From Anaerosinus sp. (GTDB taxonomy: Bacteria > Bacillota > Negativicutes > JARBTT01), in assembly GCA_029240055.1 (NCBI GenBank), contig JARBTT010000007.1, positions 1-37,675 of the forward strand: a stretch of DNA of 37,675 nt. Reading direction: 5' to 3'. The translations under genes and the position numbers were made by a program. The notes beneath the pieces are model-generated. The model had not been told where the DNA came from and made no database searches. It saw nothing but the letters and a program-made list of their open reading frames with translations. Shown here piece after piece: positions 24,979 to 32,233 of this stretch (positions within the stretch are counted from its first letter, which is position 1; each line of letters begins with the position of its first letter).

Positions 24979-25595
24979 CAATTCATCCCTCCAATAGCTG
25001 GCACATCAACGACAATGATGATAAATCTGCTCGGTCCATGTACGCCGAGGCTCAAAACTCGTTCTATATCAGCGGTACGGCTAGGGCCAGTAATGAACCC
25101 CATATAACCATTTTTGAAACCTTGGGAAATCACTTTAAAAGCAGTCGTCATATTTTTTACAATGTTATTGCAATTTAAAAATACTATGTGTACAGGTGGC
25201 AACATACCAACAACACGAGATTCGTATGAATAGCAATCAACACAGACACTACCAGTTTCACCAACGGCGAATTCTGCGGTAGATATGCCTATATCAGCAG
25301 TGGGAGCATTTTCGGCGATTGCAAATTTATCCGTATAAATTTGTACGCCAAGATTATATAAATTATTATAAATATTAGCAATTTTCGTAGATTCTTCATT
25401 TCCTACAGCAACAATACTTTTTGCTTTTGTTGATCGGATAATATTAAAGATTGTCATTTGAGCTTCTTCAAAGTTACTTACTTTGATAATTTCGGTGTGA
25501 GCAGCTTTGGCATTTAATTCAAAATCGTTCCAAAATATCGGATTGACAAACTCCTGACTAAAAATTTTTGTCCAATCACTGCAAACTTTTTTCAT
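24978..25595 (-). CDS. lutC: LutC-like lactate utilization protein (LUD domain)
   Basis: A 205-residue LUD-domain protein, matching LutC/YkgG in size. It shows VAVGNEEST, the block IGISTAEFAVGETGSVCVD, HIVFLN and the C-terminal GFITGPSRTADIERVLSLGVHGPSRF typical of the family. LutC is a required subunit of the lactate oxidase complex, though it has no redox centre of its own. AAAGGGGAT precedes the ATG. It is first in the lutC-lutBA unit and lies just downstream of repeat copy B, which carries a promoter. No lactate permease or FadR-type regulator is next to it. Confidence 0.92.
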   Translation of the reverse strand: MKKVCSDWTKIFSQEFVNPIFWNDFELNAKAAHTEIIKVSNFEEAQMTIFNIIRSTKAKSIVAVGNEESTKIANIYNNLYNLGVQIYTDKFAIAENAPTADIGISTAEFAVGETGSVCVDCYSYESRVVGMLPPVHIVFLNCNNIVKNMTTAFKVISQGFKNGYMGFITGPSRTADIERVLSLGVHGPSRFIIIVVDVPAIGGMN

Positions 25596-25624
25596 ATTCC
25601 TATCCCCTTTAAAGAATTAGATTT

Positions 25625-25747
25625 GTCACTAAATGTAAAATACAAATTCCTTTATGTTCAAATTATACAAGAAATATACATATTCGTAAAATTCATATAT
25701 AGAATTTATGATATTCGTTTTATCTATAGGTAAATCACTTGGAATAT
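25625..25747 (-). repeat. Intergenic repeat, copy B (upstream of lutC)
   Basis: Homologous to 14652-14775 in the same orientation. Toward lutC it reads TTTACG, 17 bp, TATAAT (25690-25685 and 25667-25662), placing a transcript start about 60 nt before lutC. Relative to copy A it has a one-base deletion that would break the frame of the overlapping ORF, and a TAG in the position of Leu. The element stops about 30 bp from the lutC start. Confidence 0.8.
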
Positions 25748-26066
25748 TATTTCATTAAGCGACCGAATCCATCCCAAAAGCATCAAATCACAAGTACGAT
25801 ATTTCATGGGAAAATTGGTATGAAACAACCTTCGCCTGTCGTAACATTGCTCCAATGTCATACTAAATAAAAATCCACCGGCTTAACGCCGGTGGTCAGA
25901 ATGCTGCAAACTATTCCTTTTTAAAGTTACTCCAAAAAATATCCAAAAGGTTTGTACTATTTATCAATGATTGCTTGACACCACTTTTTTTGTCCAAGCT
26001 ATTGACCGTAAATTCACTTTACTCTCTGTCTAGATTATTATACCACTGCCACTATTTTCGTTTGTC
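25748..26066. other. Gene-free stretch between lutC and the lipid kinase
   Basis: No supported coding region. A hairpin at 25875-25895 (CCACCGGC-TTAAC-GCCGGTGG) with a minus-strand T-run (ATTTTTATTT) is a good terminator for transcripts arriving from the lipid kinase, although 170 bp beyond its stop. The sequence between the kinase stop and this hairpin shows no recognised RNA family. Confidence 0.5.
25865..25895 (-). terminator. GC-rich terminator downstream of the lipid kinase gene
   Basis: An eight-base-pair perfect stem with a five-base loop is followed on the minus strand by ATTTTTATTT. It is the first clear stop signal for the flippase-kinase transcript. Confidence 0.85.
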
Positions 26067-26954
26067 TTATTTTTGATCATAAAACAAATTCAGTTTTCCT
26101 TGTAACGTCTTAATTTCTAATGGCAGTTTCGGACCTAGTTCACCATCTAAATCACTTTCGACCATTTCCGTAGATTCTATTTTAATATTTGCTGCCTGTA
26201 AGTACGTAACATTGTTACGTTTTGTAATATCATTACCGGCGAGTAGTTCTACTGTCAGTGCCATTAGCTCTGGAATACTACATTGTTTTACAATAATCAT
26301 ATCCAGTTTACCATCATTAATTTTCGCATTGGTGGCAAGATTCTTCATACTCCCCACCGTACCACTATTAATAATAACAAATAAAAATACCTTTTCACGA
26401 AGTACTTCATTATCCGCACGAATTGTCAAATCAAGTGCACGAAAGCTAGGAATTTCTCCCAGCCCTTTTAAATAATATGCCATTTTACCAATTGCATTTT
26501 TAAGACCTGCATCTACCTTATGGGCTACAGAAGTTAATACCCCAGCACTCGCTACATTAATAAAATATTTTTCACCAATTTGTCCAACGTCAATCGGCAT
26601 CACTTTCCCCCGAGCAATCGCACGAATATAAGCGTCTATATCCTCATTAATCCCTAAAAAAGATGCAAAATCATTCGATGTCCCACTTGCAATAATGCCA
26701 ATTGGTAAATCAATATCATTCTTAATCATCAAATTAATGATTTCATGTACGGTTCCATCACCACCAGAGATAATAATTCCTTCAACATCAACGCTATTTA
26801 AAAAGGTAATAAATGATTTCTGGTTATCTTTACGTGTCCGATAGGGTATAATAATACAATCATTTGTTAAAAATTGCGCAAAAATATCATCTAATTTATA
26901 TTTAAATAATGCATCCCCAGAAACTGGATTATAGACAAGAATTAATTTTTTCAT
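26067..26954 (-). CDS. Diacylglycerol/lipid kinase, YegS/BmrU family
   Basis: A 295-residue cytoplasmic lipid kinase of the DagK/YegS fold. The N-terminus KKLILVYNPVSGDALFK and the nucleotide loop IIISGGDGTVHEIINLM are diagnostic, as are IGIIASGTSNDFASFLGI and VDVGQIG-like PIDVGQIGEKYFINVASAG. The C-terminal beta-sandwich ends with ESDLDGELGPKLPLEI. Substrates in the family include diacylglycerol (to phosphatidate) and other lipids; DagB in Gram-positives recycles lipoteichoic-acid-derived diacylglycerol. It starts 29 bp after the SpoVB-like flippase and is probably co-transcribed with it. Confidence 0.92.
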   Translation of the reverse strand: MKKLILVYNPVSGDALFKYKLDDIFAQFLTNDCIIIPYRTRKDNQKSFITFLNSVDVEGIIISGGDGTVHEIINLMIKNDIDLPIGIIASGTSNDFASFLGINEDIDAYIRAIARGKVMPIDVGQIGEKYFINVASAGVLTSVAHKVDAGLKNAIGKMAYYLKGLGEIPSFRALDLTIRADNEVLREKVFLFVIINSGTVGSMKNLATNAKINDGKLDMIIVKQCSIPELMALTVELLAGNDITKRNNVTYLQAANIKIESTEMVESDLDGELGPKLPLEIKTLQGKLNLFYDQK

Positions 26955-26983
26955 CCCGATCTCGTCACATCCCTTTATCGAAT

Positions 26984-28609
26984 TTATTTAAATACACCAA
27001 CGCGGTGTAACAATTTTATCGCAATAGAGCCAAGCATCGGCACTCGCTCTACATCTCGTTCACTAATGCCACCAAGCATCATTAATACTACAATATAAAC
27101 AATACAGCCAATGATAATCGAACCTAACGTAGCTACGCTATTGATTGGCATATAATCCATGATATATTGATACGCTAGATGAAGAGTTACACCCATCAAA
27201 CCAGTAGCCACAATCGTTTTTACCACTTGTTTGACTTCTAACTTATACCCTATGTATTTATGTAAAAAATACACATTCAAAACTGCTCCAATGCCAAAAT
27301 CGGCAACGGTTGCCCAAGCAGATCCTAGAATACCAAGTTCCGGCTCTGCAGTAAGTATCCAGTTAAGCACTACTTTTACTACTGCTGCAATAATCATATT
27401 AATCACTGGTACTGATGTATGCCCCAATCCTTGGAGAACACCAGTCGTCACTTGATGAATACCAAGCAGCACAATACTTGTTGATAATACACGCACTGCT
27501 GGACCTGCGGCTGTCGCATTATAAATAAGTGCTGATATCGGCGTATCCAACATAAACACAATCATAAACGCCGGAAAGCTAATTAAATTAGCAATACGCA
27601 TTGCCGCTGCAGTTTGCTGAAACGAACGCACTTTATCACCAAGTGCCTTTGCTTCTGAAATAGCAGGTACAATACTTACTGCAAGCGATGCCGTAAGGAC
27701 TGTCGCTAAATTAACCAGAGGCACTGCCATCCCCGTTAAATAACCAAATAACTCGGTTGCCTGACTCACACTATATCCAGCTACTTCTAGCCTTGCTGGC
27801 ACAATCATCAAATCTAAAATTGCAACAACGGGTAACATGATGCTAGACGCAGATACCGGAAGCGCCAGTGCAAAGATACGCTTAATAATCTTCATACTTG
27901 GTTCAGGTTTCGTTGCTACAATATGATCACTATATTCACGCTCAATATCTTTTTCTAATTGCCAATGATAAAAAACAAGGACGATGACCCCCGCCACCGC
28001 ACCAGCACAAGCACCTAAACTCGCACCTGCTGCTGCAAACTCAAGACCTTGCGGCAAAAACAAATTTGCAAATAGAATCATGGTGATTACGCGAAAGATT
28101 TGTTCAACAATCTGAGATACCGCTGTTGGTGTCATCCTTTGCCAACCTTGTAAATAACCACGTGAACTTGCAAGAATGGTAACGAAAAAAATAGCCGGCG
28201 CTAATGCCGCTACTGAATAATAGGCCCTTGGATCACGAATAAAACGATACTCAATCAAAAAATCTGCTCCAAAATACGTAGCTAAACTTAAAATCATTCC
28301 TGTAACAGCCATCAAGGCAAGTGAAATTCGGAAAATACGTTTTGCACCCAATATATCTTTTAACGCAACTTTTTCTGCTGTAATAATCGAAATTGCCACT
28401 GGCACCCCTGCACTCGACACACTTAGTGCCAATAAATAAATTGGGAATGCCATTTGGTAAAGACCAATACCTTCCCCACCTAATACCCTTGATACAAATA
28501 TCCAGTTTAAAGAACCGATAACTTTTACAACTATACCTGCAATTGCGAGGATAAAAGCTCCTTTAAGGAAAGATTCACTCGTATTCGTTTTTTCTTCTTG
28601 ACTACTAAT
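26984..28609 (-). CDS. SpoVB/MurJ-like polysaccharide flippase (non-standard start)
   Basis: A MOP-superfamily membrane protein with about 14 helices. The track ORF (489 aa) begins at an internal ATG, MAFPIYLLALSVSSAGVPVAIS. The frame stays open 52 codons further and encodes ESFLKGAFILAIAGIVVKV, then LNWIFVSRVLGGEGIGLYQ, the expected SpoVB N-terminal helix. Between the in-frame TAA at 28625-28627 and this segment there is no ATG, GTG, TTG or CTG. ATT at 28609, seven bases after AAGGTAGGTG, is the only well-placed candidate, giving 541 residues against 518 in B. subtilis SpoVB. SpoVB is needed for spore cortex synthesis and likely flips lipid-linked precursors. A lipid kinase follows in the same direction. 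Confidence 0.85.
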   Translation of the reverse strand: MSSQEEKTNTSESFLKGAFILAIAGIVVKVIGSLNWIFVSRVLGGEGIGLYQMAFPIYLLALSVSSAGVPVAISIITAEKVALKDILGAKRIFRISLALMAVTGMILSLATYFGADFLIEYRFIRDPRAYYSVAALAPAIFFVTILASSRGYLQGWQRMTPTAVSQIVEQIFRVITMILFANLFLPQGLEFAAAGASLGACAGAVAGVIVLVFYHWQLEKDIEREYSDHIVATKPEPSMKIIKRIFALALPVSASSIMLPVVAILDLMIVPARLEVAGYSVSQATELFGYLTGMAVPLVNLATVLTASLAVSIVPAISEAKALGDKVRSFQQTAAAMRIANLISFPAFMIVFMLDTPISALIYNATAAGPAVRVLSTSIVLLGIHQVTTGVLQGLGHTSVPVINMIIAAVVKVVLNWILTAEPELGILGSAWATVADFGIGAVLNVYFLHKYIGYKLEVKQVVKTIVATGLMGVTLHLAYQYIMDYMPINSVATLGSIIIGCIVYIVVLMMLGGISERDVERVPMLGSIAIKLLHRVGVFK

Positions 28610-28772
28610 TGTATAACACCTACCTTAAAGCAAACTTTCGCTTTTCTTTTTAATATAAACCTATATAATATATAGTATAGTGATTTAAAAAAGAGTATTA
28701 TTTACCAAGCTAAAAAATTATATCATTTCTAGACCTAGTATTCCAGTATTAATTTAACAAGAAGGTGACTCC

Positions 28773-29537
28773 ATGCTAACGAATTATCTAGGATTTAACG
28801 TCACGATTGGTCAAAACAAACCAGAAAACATTATAAATACCACTGCCGATTGCCCATTTTGTGACCGTGATAATCTTACAAATATAATCGACCAAGAAGG
28901 CGAACTACTCTTAATTGAAAATAAATATCAAGTTTTGCAAAACTCCTTACAAACCGTATTAATAGAAACTGAAAATTGCGATTCAGAACTTTCTCAATAC
29001 AGCAAAGAACATTTACACAGATTAATACGATTTGGCGTCAAAAATTGGTTTAAATTTACTGACTCTAAGGAATATCAATCCGTGCTATTTTTCAAAAATC
29101 ACGGTCCGTTTTCGGGTGGTACCATTCGTCATTCCCATATGCAAATCATTGGTCTGAAAACTGCTGATTGCTATGCTGGTCTTAATCCAAAAGAATTTGA
29201 AGGCATTGTACTCGATAAGTGTGACAACGTAGAATTTAACGTCTCTACGTACCCTAGGATTGGCTTTTCCGAATTTAATATCGTGATGAACGATAACAGC
29301 AATTTAGATCAGCTTGCCGATTATATTCAAATTGCTACCCACTATCTATTACACAGCCTTAACAGCCGCTGCAAAAGCTATAATATATTCTTCTACTTAA
29401 TCGACGGTCTTATTCGTGTAAAAATACTGCCACGCTTTGCAACTTCCCCATTATTTATTGGCTACAACATTCATTTACTACCTAACAATATACAAAGCAT
29501 TGTCGACAGCGTCAAAAAAACTTACTTTAGTAAGTGA
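28773..29537 (+). CDS. DUF4931 / GalT-like HIT-superfamily protein
   Basis: A 254-residue protein resembling galactose-1-phosphate uridylyltransferases of the HIT superfamily. It has a possible metal site C27-P-F-C30 near the N-terminus and GGTIRHSHMQIIG with H120-S-H122-M-Q124, matching the HxHxQ nucleotidyl-transfer motif of GalT. It is shorter than true GalT and fits the DUF4931 group, whose substrate is unknown. GAAGGTGA precedes the ATG. It is divergent from the flippase and convergent with prfC, with no sugar-metabolism genes nearby. Nucleotide transfer or hydrolysis is likely; the partner sugar is unknown. Confidence 0.78.
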   Translation: MLTNYLGFNVTIGQNKPENIINTTADCPFCDRDNLTNIIDQEGELLLIENKYQVLQNSLQTVLIETENCDSELSQYSKEHLHRLIRFGVKNWFKFTDSKEYQSVLFFKNHGPFSGGTIRHSHMQIIGLKTADCYAGLNPKEFEGIVLDKCDNVEFNVSTYPRIGFSEFNIVMNDNSNLDQLADYIQIATHYLLHSLNSRCKSYNIFFYLIDGLIRVKILPRFATSPLFIGYNIHLLPNNIQSIVDSVKKTYFSK

Positions 29538-29552
29538 AAAAATATACAAAAT

Positions 29553-29591
29553 AACAGAGGGTTCGTAGGTTAGTCCTGCTTTCCCTCTGTT
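29553..29591. terminator. Bidirectional terminator between the DUF4931 gene and prfC
   Basis: AACAGAGGG and CCCTCTGTT enclose a 21-nt loop; T-rich sequence follows on the plus strand (TTTTATTTAT) and weaker on the minus strand. It serves the two convergent genes, 10-15 bp from each stop. Confidence 0.8.
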
Positions 29592-29600
29592 TTATTTATA

Positions 29601-31220
29601 TTATGCTTCTATTTTATCCGGTGGTACATGCAATAAATTAATATTAGAATTATTGTCTGCAATCCATCCCAAAGCCCATTCATTTGTCACTAACAATACT
29701 GGTCTCTCTTTGATATCGTAAACGAACATTCCACGCTCTGCACCACGAAGTGAAGCGGGTGTAACAACTTCGCCATTTTTACCTTCGAGCCAACGGGCTA
29801 CTTCATATGGTTGCATTTTCATTAAAATATCAACACCGTATTCATTCTTCAAACGATATTCAAGCACCTCAAATTGCAGACTACCAACTGTACCTACAAT
29901 ATAAGATTCCGTACCAGCACCCGCTTGTTGGAATAATTGCACCGTACCCTCTTGGGTAAGTTGCGTAATCCCCTTCACGAATTGTTTACGCTTCATTGTA
30001 TCTTTTGCTTGAACACGGGCAAATTTTTCTGGCGGAAATACAGGAAAATCTGAAAATGAGATTTTTTCACCTTGCTGGCATAACGTATCACCAATACCAA
30101 ATACCCCTGGATCAAATAAGCCAACAATATCCCCTGGATACGCTTCATCAATAATCGTTCGATCTTGCGCTAAAAATTGTTGTGGCTGCGCAAGTTTCAA
30201 CATTTTTCCTGTTTTGTCATGATAGACAGACATTCCGCGTGTAAACTTACCTGAGCAAATCCGAATAAAGGCCAAACGATCTCGATGGGCAGGATTCATA
30301 TTTGCTTGGATTTTAAACACGAAAGCAGAAAATTTTTCATCATTGGTTTCAATTTTACCAACGGAAGAGACCCTCGGCGCTGGTGCTGGAGCAAGGTGCA
30401 AAAACTCTTCTAAAAAGTTTTGTACCCCAAAGTTTGTCATCGCGCTACCAAAAAACATTGGTGTCAATTCACCATGGGCTACTTTTTCTAGATCAAAATC
30501 ATCGCCAGCCATATCTAAAAGTTCAATATCCTCAACTAAGGCTTGGTGAATATCTTTACCTAGCAACTCAGCAAAGGCCGGATCTTCTACCGAGCCTACT
30601 ACAGATGAAAGGACATTTTGACCATGTGATCCATCTTCATCAAAGAGCTCTACTTGCGCTTTTTGACGATTATAAACCCCTTTATAGTTACCTTCAATCC
30701 CTACTGGCCAGTTCATTGGATAGGCATTAATCTCTAATACTTTTTCGATTTCTTCCATTAAATCAATTGGTGATTTACCAAAACGATCCAATTTATTTAT
30801 GAATGTAAAAATTGGAATACCGCGCTGTTTACAAACTTTAAATAGTTTTTTTGTCTGTGCTTCCACACCTTTTGCCACATCGATAATCATAACAGCACTA
30901 TCCACTGCCATCAATGTCCGATATGTATCTTCACTAAAATCTTGGTGACCTGGAGTATCTAAGATATTGATGCGAAACCCATCATAATCAAATTGCAATA
31001 CACTCGATGTTACCGAAATACCACGTTGCTTTTCAATTTCCATCCAGTCAGATACAGCATGACGTTGTGTTTTTCTTGATTTGACGGAACCAGCTAAATG
31101 GATGGCTCCTCCGTATAGTAATAATTTTTCCGTTAATGTTGTTTTACCAGCATCCGGATGAGAAATAATCGCAAAAGTGCGACGTCTATTAATTTCCGTA
31201 TTAAGTTCTTCTACTGACAT
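29601..31220 (-). CDS. prfC: Peptide chain release factor 3
   Basis: A 539-residue translational GTPase that removes RF1/RF2 from the ribosome after termination. G1 is ISHPDAGKTTLTEKLL, the switch I region holds QRGISVTSS, G3 is DTPGHQDFSEDTYR and G4 is TFINKLDR. The C-terminus (QLFQQAGAGTESYIVGTVGSLQFEVLEYRLKNEYGVD) is typical of RF3 rather than EF-G. The track start adds 15 residues (MKILFSRLFLF...) without a ribosome-binding site. GGAGG six bases before ATG at 31220 gives MSVEELNTEINRRRTFAI. Monocistronic. Confidence 0.96.
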   Translation of the reverse strand: MSVEELNTEINRRRTFAIISHPDAGKTTLTEKLLLYGGAIHLAGSVKSRKTQRHAVSDWMEIEKQRGISVTSSVLQFDYDGFRINILDTPGHQDFSEDTYRTLMAVDSAVMIIDVAKGVEAQTKKLFKVCKQRGIPIFTFINKLDRFGKSPIDLMEEIEKVLEINAYPMNWPVGIEGNYKGVYNRQKAQVELFDEDGSHGQNVLSSVVGSVEDPAFAELLGKDIHQALVEDIELLDMAGDDFDLEKVAHGELTPMFFGSAMTNFGVQNFLEEFLHLAPAPAPRVSSVGKIETNDEKFSAFVFKIQANMNPAHRDRLAFIRICSGKFTRGMSVYHDKTGKMLKLAQPQQFLAQDRTIIDEAYPGDIVGLFDPGVFGIGDTLCQQGEKISFSDFPVFPPEKFARVQAKDTMKRKQFVKGITQLTQEGTVQLFQQAGAGTESYIVGTVGSLQFEVLEYRLKNEYGVDILMKMQPYEVARWLEGKNGEVVTPASLRGAERGMFVYDIKERPVLLVTNEWALGWIADNNSNINLLHVPPDKIEA

Positions 31221-31381
31221 TGACATCCTCCAAAATAAAAATAATCGACTAAACAATATCTTCAAGTAGCCAAAACCACTGAATCTTTGCTATTAAAAAC
31301 TTACATTGTTTCTATTCTACCATATTTGCCGGAAAAACCGAAACTTATCTTCATATTTTTATTACTATTATATGAAAAGTC

Positions 31382-31409
31382 ACCATTTTTATCATCTATT
31401 CATAAAATA
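31382..31409 (+). promoter_or_regulatory. Candidate sigma-K-type promoter of the small ORF
   Basis: AC (31382-31383), 17 bp and CATAAAATA (31401-31409) fit the mother-cell sigma-K pattern AC-N16/17-CATANNNTA, about 80 bp before the small ORF. Short consensus and AT-rich sequence limit confidence. Confidence 0.4.
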
Positions 31410-31491
31410 TCATTGTACAGCTAGATAAATACTTACGAACCTTACCTTCTATTTAAATCTCTGGCAATATTGCCATGAAAGGAGAATTCTT

Positions 31492-31611
31492 ATGGGTTGT
31501 GGTAATTTCGGTGGTTTTAACGGTGGTGGAGCTTGGATTATTATCATCATTATTATTCTATTGTTTGCATGCTGTAATAACGGCGATGCCTGCTCCTCTG
31601 ATTTTTGGTAA
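31492..31611 (+). CDS. YjcZ-like small sporulation peptide (39 aa)
   Basis: Not in the ORF track because of its size. It reads MGCGNFGGFNGGGAW, then a hydrophobic stretch of seven Ile and LLFACC, then NNGDACSSDFW and TAA. The Gly/Asn/aromatic head followed by a single membrane helix is the layout of YjcZ-family sporulation peptides (such as MGYGGG... proteins of Bacillus). Four cysteines are unusual for that group. AAAGGAG lies seven bases before the ATG, and a strong bidirectional terminator follows. The track's minus-strand ORF 31449-31634 is its shadow. Confidence 0.75.
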   Translation: MGCGNFGGFNGGGAWIIIIIIILLFACCNNGDACSSDFW

Positions 31612-31615
31612 CTAA

Positions 31616-31661
31616 CAAAAATAAGCTCTTGCAAAATTAAGATGCAAGAGCTTATTTTTTA
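31616..31661. terminator. Bidirectional terminator between the small ORF and trpG
   Basis: ATAAGCTCTTGCA pairs perfectly with TGCAAGAGCTTAT around a nine-base loop. A and T runs flank both sides, so it ends the small ORF transcript and, three bases beyond the trpG stop, the trp operon. Confidence 0.95.
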
Positions 31662-31663
31662 TT

Positions 31664-32233
31664 TCAATGAATCGTAATTAGAAAGTTCTCCAATATTTTC
31701 GCTCCGTTTGGCGTAAGGATAGATTCTGGATGAAACTGTACCCCTTCAATTTTGTACTCTTTATGTTTTATCCCCATGATAATACCATCGTGGGTTTCTG
31801 AGGTTATTTCTAGGCACGTTGGCAAAGATTCACGTTCTACAATCAAGGAATGATAACGTCCAATTGCTAGCTCCTGCTCCAACCCTTGATAAACACCAGT
31901 ACCACTATGCTTGATTTTCGAAACCTTACCATGGATTGGCTGGGGTGCTAAGACAACCTTACCACCAAAAACTTCACCAATCACTTGATGCCCCAGACAG
32001 ATTCCAAAAATCGGTACCTTTCCCGCCAAAGTCGTTACGACGTCACGGCAGATACCCGCATCTTTCGGCGTCCCCGGCCCTGGTGAAATAATAATTGCTT
32101 CATAGTTACGACTAGCGATCTCAGCCACGGTGATCTTATCGTTGCGAATGACTTCGATTTCCCGCCCCATATTGGCAACCAATTGATACACATTATAGGT
32201 AAAAGAATCATAATTATCAATTAATAAAATCAT
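31664..32233 (-). CDS. trpG: Anthranilate synthase component II (glutamine amidotransferase)
   Basis: A 189-residue class I glutamine amidotransferase that supplies ammonia to TrpE. It shows ILLIDNYDSFTYN, the oxyanion block ISPGPGTPKDAG, the nucleophile C79 in FGICLGHQVIGE, and the His/Glu pair in GVQFHPESILT. It starts inside trpE: the ATG lies 17 bp before the trpE stop, with GAGGAGGT inside the trpE coding sequence, so it is translationally coupled. It is the last gene of the operon. Such proteins often double as PabA for folate synthesis; no pab genes are in the window. Confidence 0.96.
   Translation of the reverse strand: MILLIDNYDSFTYNVYQLVANMGREIEVIRNDKITVAEIASRNYEAIIISPGPGTPKDAGICRDVVTTLAGKVPIFGICLGHQVIGEVFGGKVVLAPQPIHGKVSKIKHSGTGVYQGLEQELAIGRYHSLIVERESLPTCLEITSETHDGIIMGIKHKEYKIEGVQFHPESILTPNGAKILENFLITIH

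Noticed and set aside
25715-25850. Short minus-strand frame of about 42 codons starting at an ATG near 25849
   Set aside because: No ribosome-binding site and no recognisable product. It overlaps the edge of repeat copy B, so at most it is decayed coding sequence.
31449-31634. 61-aa minus-strand ORF
   Set aside because: It is antisense to the well-supported 39-codon ORF and includes part of its terminator.
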